Below are positions 6,522 through 10,284 of a stretch of 10,284 nucleotides of DNA, in pieces (the stretch's first letter is position 1; the number at the start of each line of letters is the position of its first letter). The notes under the pieces were generated by a model that was given only the letters and a program-made list of their open reading frames with translations, was not told the origin of the DNA and did no database searches. The translations under genes and the position numbers were made by a program. Source of the stretch: Deltaproteobacteria bacterium (GTDB lineage Bacteria > Desulfobacterota > Binatia > UBA9968). The stretch spans positions 1 through 10,284 of the forward strand of contig JACPFH010000152.1 of assembly GCA_016183075.1 (NCBI GenBank), given 5' to 3'.

Positions 6522-7625
6522 ATGTTCAGAGGACTTTGGGCGGTCATGTGGAAGGAGATCCTCCATATTCGACGGGACCCTGCGACCCGGTTTGTCTTCG
6601 CGATCCCGCTGATCGAGCTTTTGCTGTTTGGTTATGCCATTGAGATGGATGTCAAAAACATTTCTTCCGTGGTCTTCGACCTCGACCGGCAAATGGAGAG
6701 CCGTGCCCTCATCAAGGAGTTCGAGAGCACGCGTTACTTCCGCGTGATTCTTGAGGTCTACTCGGATCGGGATCTGGAGCAGGCGATCGTGAGCGGCCGG
6801 GCAAAAGCGGGAATCAAGATCCCGCCGAACTATTCCAGGGACTTGGTCAACGGGCGGCAAGCTACGGTTCAGGTGTTGATCGACGGGTCAGATTCAACGA
6901 CCGCCCTGCGCCTGCTCCAGGCCAGCCAGGCCCTGGGGTTTCTCAAGTCGCTCGAAAGGGAAGGGTTCACTCAGGACCTGATGGCCGTGGAGGTGCGGCC
7001 GCGTCTCCTTTTCAATCCGAACCTCGAGAGCGCTAACTTCTTTGTGCCCGGACTGATCGGGATCCTGCTCCAGCTCGTCACCGTTTTTCTTACCGCTTTT
7101 TCCGTTGTGCGGGAGCGCGAGCGCGGGACCCTGGAGCAGCTTCTGGTCACCCCGATTTCCAAAGGCGGCCTTATCGTCGGCAAGCTGCTCCCCTATTGCG
7201 CGATCGGCTTCATCCAGACGGGATTGGTCCTCCTGGTGATGGTCCTGCTTTTCCGGGTCCCGATCCATGGTTCCGTGAGTCTCCTCCTGCTCCTGTCCGG
7301 GATCTTTCTCATTCCGGCACTCGGGATGGGGATTGTTATTTCGACCTTCGCCAGTAATCAAGGCGAAGCGATGCAGGTCTCTGTCTTGTTCCTGCTCCCT
7401 TCAATCCTTTTATCCGGCTTTATTTTTCCGCGCGAATCCATGCCCTTAGTCATCTATCTCTTGAGCTTTCTCATCCCTGCGACATATTTCATCGAGATTC
7501 TGCGCGGGATCATTCTTCGCGGCGCCGGCTGGGCGGCCCTGTGGGACGAGGCGCTGGTGTTGTTGAGCTTCGGAGTGCTCTTTATCGCGCTGAGCGTGCT
7601 TCGTTTCAAGAAACGTCTTGGCTAG
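6522..7625 (+). CDS. ABC-2 type exporter permease (YbhS/YbhR-like)
   Basis: This is the inner-membrane pore subunit of the exporter. The 367-residue product has the ABC-2 layout: a cytoplasmic start with MWKEILHIRRDPATR (9-23), a first membrane helix (about 22-41), a large extracytoplasmic loop (about 42-170), then helices near 173-196, 224-245, 251-275, 287-303, 307-323 and 342-360. The linker VRERERGTLEQLLVTPISKG (196-215) after the second helix is the characteristic intracellular coupling segment of the family. Length fits YbhS and YbhR (around 370), but only one permease gene is present, so a homodimer is inferred. It is the last gene of the three-gene operon. Its stop is followed 17 bp later by a long imperfect palindrome that may terminate transcription. 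Confidence 0.94.
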   Translation: MFRGLWAVMWKEILHIRRDPATRFVFAIPLIELLLFGYAIEMDVKNISSVVFDLDRQMESRALIKEFESTRYFRVILEVYSDRDLEQAIVSGRAKAGIKIPPNYSRDLVNGRQATVQVLIDGSDSTTALRLLQASQALGFLKSLEREGFTQDLMAVEVRPRLLFNPNLESANFFVPGLIGILLQLVTVFLTAFSVVRERERGTLEQLLVTPISKGGLIVGKLLPYCAIGFIQTGLVLLVMVLLFRVPIHGSVSLLLLLSGIFLIPALGMGIVISTFASNQGEAMQVSVLFLLPSILLSGFIFPRESMPLVIYLLSFLIPATYFIEILRGIILRGAGWAALWDEALVLLSFGVLFIALSVLRFKKRLG

Positions 7626-7642
7626 GCCTGCTTCGCAGAATC

Positions 7643-7728
7643 CGTTCAAATCGTTCCAGTAGTTCAAAACGTTCAAATAGTTAAACGACTTGAACGACTC
7701 AAACGACTTGAGCGGCTTGAACGTTTTT
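7643..7728 (+). repeat. long palindrome of 9-bp units, possible terminator
   Basis: Four 9-bp units close to GTTCAAATC (7644-7679) are followed by a 7-bp centre GTTAAAC (7680-7686) and four 9-bp units close to GACTTGAAC (7687-7722), whose complement is GTTCAAGTC. C7643 pairs with G7723 and TTTTT follows at 7724-7728. Aligning arm to arm by hand gives 25 of 36 Watson-Crick pairs plus two G-T pairs. The element lies between the convergent permease and binding-protein genes, so an intrinsic-terminator-like role for the export operon is plausible. No T-run follows on the minus strand. Its strict 9-bp register also suggests a repeat family scattered in the genome. Confidence 0.75.
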
Positions 7729-7735
7729 AGATGCT

Positions 7736-8737
7736 TTATTGCCACAAGCGCCGGATGAATCCCTCTTTCTCAAGCTCCTGGAAAAAGCGCGCGTCGATGA
7801 ACTGCTCGGGCTGAGCGGCGGCGGCTTTGGGATCCCTTTCGGCCATTTGATCCAGCACGGTTTTCACCGCGACCGCCGAAGGATAGGGGATCTTGGGGAT
7901 ATAGCGTCCGATGTAAAGGTCGTACATCGCATTTAAGAAGGCGAGGTCGTGGTTCTTGAGATATTTTCTCAGCACCTCCACGCTGAAGGCGCGGTTGTTT
8001 TTAGCGTGGTGGTTTCCCTCGACGAAGCCGCGGACGAACTTTCGGACCGCGTTCTCGTTACGCTGGATGAAAGACCGTGTCGTGCCGATGGCCGAAGTCG
8101 GGAAGGCGAGCCCCAACCGCGACATGTCAACAAGCTCTTTCAAATCCTCTTTCCGAGCCAGGAAGGTAAACTCGGGATTGAGCGTGGCCGCATCCAGCGC
8201 GCCGCCCTTCAGGGCCGCCAGCATCTCGGGCATCCCCCCCACCTGAATCACGGCGAAGTCCTTCCCGCGCTTGACCGGCCACTTCTGCTCGGCATAGAGA
8301 AGCGCGAAGTCGGTCGCAGAGCCGAAACGGGTGACGCCGATCTTTTTTCCTTTCAGATCCTCGATCCGCCCGATTTCCGGGCGAGCCATCAAGAAAAACG
8401 GGATGACGTTCATTCCGCTCGCGACGATCACCAGGTCGCCACCTGCGAGCGTGGAGTTCACCACAGCGCCGCCCGTGAAGATGCCGATGGGAATTTCACC
8501 GGACTGGACCACCTGCGCGGCCCGGCCGCCTCCCCCTACATAGAGCAGCTCGACGTCGAGTCCATGCTTGCGGAAGATGCCGGTTTCGTAGGGAATCCAC
8601 ACCGAGCTCTGGGATGAGCCGATCGCGCTGTAGACAAAGCGCATCTTTTCCAGCACCGGTGCCACCTGGGCCGTCAGCGGATAGGGGAGAAGGCTCGACA
8701 AAAGCGAAAGGAGAATCGGAAGAGTTTTTCTCACCAT
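7736..8737 (-). CDS. ABC-type substrate-binding protein, NMT1/SsuA-like family
   Basis: This is a 333-residue periplasmic solute receptor. A signal peptide is visible at residues 1-23 (MVRKT, a Leu-rich core, then PLTA before Gln24). The mature part opens with RFVYSAIGSSQSSVWIPYE and continues with GIFRKHGLDVELLYVGGG, the two-lobed NMT1/SsuA fold pattern. IEDLKGKKIGV, shortly after the FFLMARPEIG stretch, marks the hinge region. The family binds varied small organics (thiamine precursors, sulfonates, aromatic acids); the ligand here is unknown. No ABC ATPase or permease of that transporter type is adjacent, so it is an orphan in this window. The frame stays open to 8812, but the ATG at 8737 has GGGAGG four bases upstream and starts a proper signal peptide. 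It lies 25 bp after the MFS gene and is probably in its operon. Confidence 0.92.
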   Translation of the reverse strand: MVRKTLPILLSLLSSLLPYPLTAQVAPVLEKMRFVYSAIGSSQSSVWIPYETGIFRKHGLDVELLYVGGGGRAAQVVQSGEIPIGIFTGGAVVNSTLAGGDLVIVASGMNVIPFFLMARPEIGRIEDLKGKKIGVTRFGSATDFALLYAEQKWPVKRGKDFAVIQVGGMPEMLAALKGGALDAATLNPEFTFLARKEDLKELVDMSRLGLAFPTSAIGTTRSFIQRNENAVRKFVRGFVEGNHHAKNNRAFSVEVLRKYLKNHDLAFLNAMYDLYIGRYIPKIPYPSAVAVKTVLDQMAERDPKAAAAQPEQFIDARFFQELEKEGFIRRLWQ

Positions 8738-8741
8738 ACAG

Positions 8742-8747
8742 CCTCCC
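8742..8747 (-). promoter_or_regulatory. ribosome binding site deciding the binding-protein start
   Basis: On the minus strand GGGAGG stands four bases before the ATG at 8737. It shows that the binding protein starts there, not at the upstream codon at 8812, which would overlap the MFS gene and place the signal peptide internally. Confidence 0.75.
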
Positions 8748-8762
8748 TGTCGTCGAATCGGC

Positions 8763-9974
8763 CTAAATATCGTGGTGCCGCCCCCTGGGCAGCAGCGCCG
8801 CCATGAGCGCAACGCTCAGGAAAGAGAGGATTCCCAGCAGCCAGAAGATCGTGGATAGCTCCGTCGCAACAAGGAGAAGACCGACCGCCGAAGTCGAGAC
8901 CGTTTTCGATACCTGTTGGATGAGCCGGTCGAATGACACTATGCCGCCGCGCAGTTCCGCGGGCGCACTTTGGGTGAGCAGGCTCTTCTGCATCGGCGAG
9001 ATCACACCGTTGGCCAGGCCGTAAAAGAACAGCGCCGCCCCGACCAGCCAGACGCCCGGGACCAGGGGGACCGCGACCAGCGCGATTCCACTGATGAGGA
9101 AGGCGACGAATAACAGCCGCGCCTTTTCCCGGCCCGCCGACAAGCGTCCGGCCTGGCTTGAAGTCAGCATCGCCCCGGCCGAAAAAAAGGCGTAAAGAAG
9201 ACCGGCCGTGGCGGTCGACATTCCATGGGCGCGCATCACGAAGAGCGGAAAGTAAGTGAGAAAGCCATAGTCCAGAAAGAACCGAAGAAAGCCGGCGGAG
9301 AAGGCCACTATCAATCGCGGATGCCGGGCAAGACGCAACGTGTCGCCCAGGTATGACCAGGTTCCGCTCTCGACATTTCCTTTGGTTTCTGGCATCCAGG
9401 TCAGCGCGCAAAGTCCGAGCGGCACTGCCAGGCCGTAGAAGATGAACGGCCAGAACCAGGCGATGGTCGCGAGCAGTCCCCCTAGAGGCGGCAGGATTAG
9501 ATAACCCACCCGGTCGAGAAATACTTTGAGTCCCTGCCCGCCGACTTCGCTGTCTCCCTCGAGCAGATCGCCGATGAGGACGATCGTGAGCGGGATGACG
9601 GCGCTGAAGCCGATTCCCTGAACGGTGCGCAAGATCAGAACCCAGAGAAAGCTCGGCGCCAGGGCGACGGCTGCCCCGCTGATCCCAAACAGGACAAGGC
9701 CCCAGGCGAGAAGGAGGCGCCGCCCGTAGAGATCGGCGACGACGCCGAAAAGGGGAGAGAGGAAGATCGCCGGAGCCGTGTACACGGTCATGACAAGGCC
9801 CAGAGCGGATTCGCTGATTCCTAAAGGCTCGATCATCGCGGGCAAGGCCGGCTGGATGAAATTCACTCCCATGATGATCATCACGCTCGATAGATAAACG
9901 AGCGCCAGAGCCTTGCGCTTGGCCGGTGCCAGCTCACCCAGGCCGAAGATGACGGGAAGGGACGGAGCGCGCAT
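8763..9974 (-). CDS. MFS transporter, 12-helix drug/metabolite efflux type
   Basis: This inner-membrane, proton-driven secondary transporter has 403 residues from the ATG at 9974. The hydrophobicity pattern fits two six-helix bundles. The N-terminal half begins near VYLSSVMIIMGVNFIQPALP, and the motif-A loop GVVADLYGRR (77-86) follows helix 2. Helix 4 carries LRTVQGIG with Arg116, in the manner of motif B of proton antiporters. The second bundle starts after a cytoplasmic stretch around residues 200-220. The frame extends to a TTG at 10010 that has no Shine-Dalgarno sequence; the ATG at 9974 gives a conventional N-terminus and is preferred, although its own ribosome binding site is weak. The substrate is unknown. 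It is downstream of an alpha/beta hydrolase gene and upstream of the binding-protein gene on the same strand. Confidence 0.92.
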   Translation of the reverse strand: MRAPSLPVIFGLGELAPAKRKALALVYLSSVMIIMGVNFIQPALPAMIEPLGISESALGLVMTVYTAPAIFLSPLFGVVADLYGRRLLLAWGLVLFGISGAAVALAPSFLWVLILRTVQGIGFSAVIPLTIVLIGDLLEGDSEVGGQGLKVFLDRVGYLILPPLGGLLATIAWFWPFIFYGLAVPLGLCALTWMPETKGNVESGTWSYLGDTLRLARHPRLIVAFSAGFLRFFLDYGFLTYFPLFVMRAHGMSTATAGLLYAFFSAGAMLTSSQAGRLSAGREKARLLFVAFLISGIALVAVPLVPGVWLVGAALFFYGLANGVISPMQKSLLTQSAPAELRGGIVSFDRLIQQVSKTVSTSAVGLLLVATELSTIFWLLGILSFLSVALMAALLPRGRHHDI

Positions 9975-10135
9975 GGTTCTCAAATTAGCCCGGTCGTGGT
10001 TCGGAATCAATCGGTCCGTGGACGGATTTCCGGCATAAACTTCGCCGCGTGTCGATCCTGTTTACGCCCGCTGCTCGGACAAGTTGCGGAGGCTTCCGAT
10101 TCTGCTGTCAGGCAAAAGAGCTTCTTGATTTCCTG
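9975..10135. other. intergenic region between hydrolase and MFS genes
   Basis: These 161 bases hold no believable gene; the plus-strand frame across 10049-10261 has no family features and opposes the hydrolase end. On the minus strand a weak promoter-like pair, TTGATT (complement of 10005-10010) and TAATTT (complement of 9982-9987) with a 17-bp spacer, lies just before the MFS ATG. No terminator hairpin is evident after the hydrolase stop. Confidence 0.3.
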
Positions 10136-10284
10136 TCACGCTGCGGGCCTCCCAAACGCCTTAATCATAAATTCCCTCAAGAGGCGAACGACTTGCTCGG
10201 GCTTCTCTTCGTGGGGTATGTGCCCCACCCCGTCGACTACGCTCGTAGAGCATTGGGCTAAGACCTTGCAAACTGCCTCACCGC
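10136..10284 (-). CDS. alpha/beta fold hydrolase, C-terminal fragment (5'-partial)
   Basis: The minus-strand frame entering from the right edge encodes 48 residues before TGA (complement of 10136-10138). It reads VVDGVGHIPHEEKPEQVVRL at residues 15-34, followed by LREFMIKAF, which is the classic C-terminus of alpha/beta hydrolases: the catalytic-triad His is in GHIPHEE (codon at 10220-10222), followed by the closing helix. Esterase, lipase, C-C hydrolase or haloalkane-dehalogenase-like activity cannot be told apart from this piece; the nucleophile and acid residues lie outside. It points the same way as the MFS gene, 161 bp upstream of it. Confidence 0.8.
   Translation of the reverse strand, partial: GEAVCKVLAQCSTSVVDGVGHIPHEEKPEQVVRLLREFMIKAFGRPAA

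Noticed and set aside
7446..7745. Minus-strand frame with a periodic Lys/Phe/Leu/Asn peptide
   Set aside because: Its repeats are a translation of the 9-bp DNA units, and the rest opposes the ABC-2 permease; no start signal or family features.
7949..8617. 222-codon plus-strand frame
   Set aside because: It lies wholly antisense to the well-supported binding-protein gene; high GC makes long antisense frames common and no domain pattern is visible.
9975..10010. TTG start at 10010 for the MFS gene
   Set aside because: No Shine-Dalgarno sequence precedes it and the added residues are polar and not typical; the ATG at 9974 is simpler.

Overview
The window looks like chromosomal DNA from a Gram-negative bacterium with fairly high GC. 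The evidence is an MltA-type lytic transglycosylase with a lipobox, an HlyD-type periplasmic adaptor, and coding GC near 66% by hand count over 5701-5940. The lineage cannot be fixed from the sequence. A lone NMT1/SsuA-like binding protein and 9-bp GTTCAA-type intergenic repeats would suit an environmental, uncultured-type lineage, but that is only an impression. I see no tRNA, rRNA, CRISPR array, transposase or phage gene.

Left part (1-4079): a nearly complete AbiEii-type nucleotidyltransferase runs off the left edge (+). It is followed by a small zincin-like metallopeptidase (-), a divergently oriented mltA-type murein transglycosylase (+), a CzcD/ZitB-type zinc/cation diffusion facilitator (+) and a convergent uppP undecaprenyl-diphosphatase (-). 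mltA and uppP both serve peptidoglycan turnover or synthesis but do not share an operon. The AbiEii gene is clearly lower in GC (about 50% over 301-540) and is the likeliest acquired gene here.

Middle part (4080-7735): a 296-bp divergent intergenic region with overlapping inverted repeats leads into a compact three-gene export operon (+): HlyD-family adaptor, a single-domain ABC ATPase and one ABC-2 permease. It resembles the YbhG-YbhF-YbhS/R layout reduced to one ATPase domain and one permease, so the transporter is probably a homodimer. The operon ends in an unusual 81-bp palindrome built from 9-bp units, followed by a T-run, between two convergent genes.

Right part (7736-10284): all genes lie on the minus strand. 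In transcription order these are the C-terminal end of an alpha/beta hydrolase (running off the right edge), an MFS transporter, and a secreted NMT1/SsuA-like substrate-binding protein without its own ABC ATPase or permease nearby. The last two are 25 bp apart and probably co-transcribed.

Most of the window is ordinary housekeeping or transport content. No convincing new system is visible. The items most worth a second look are the 9-bp-unit palindrome, the symmetric repeats in the HlyD hairpin with its variant tip motif, and the homopolymer-rich AbiEii gene.
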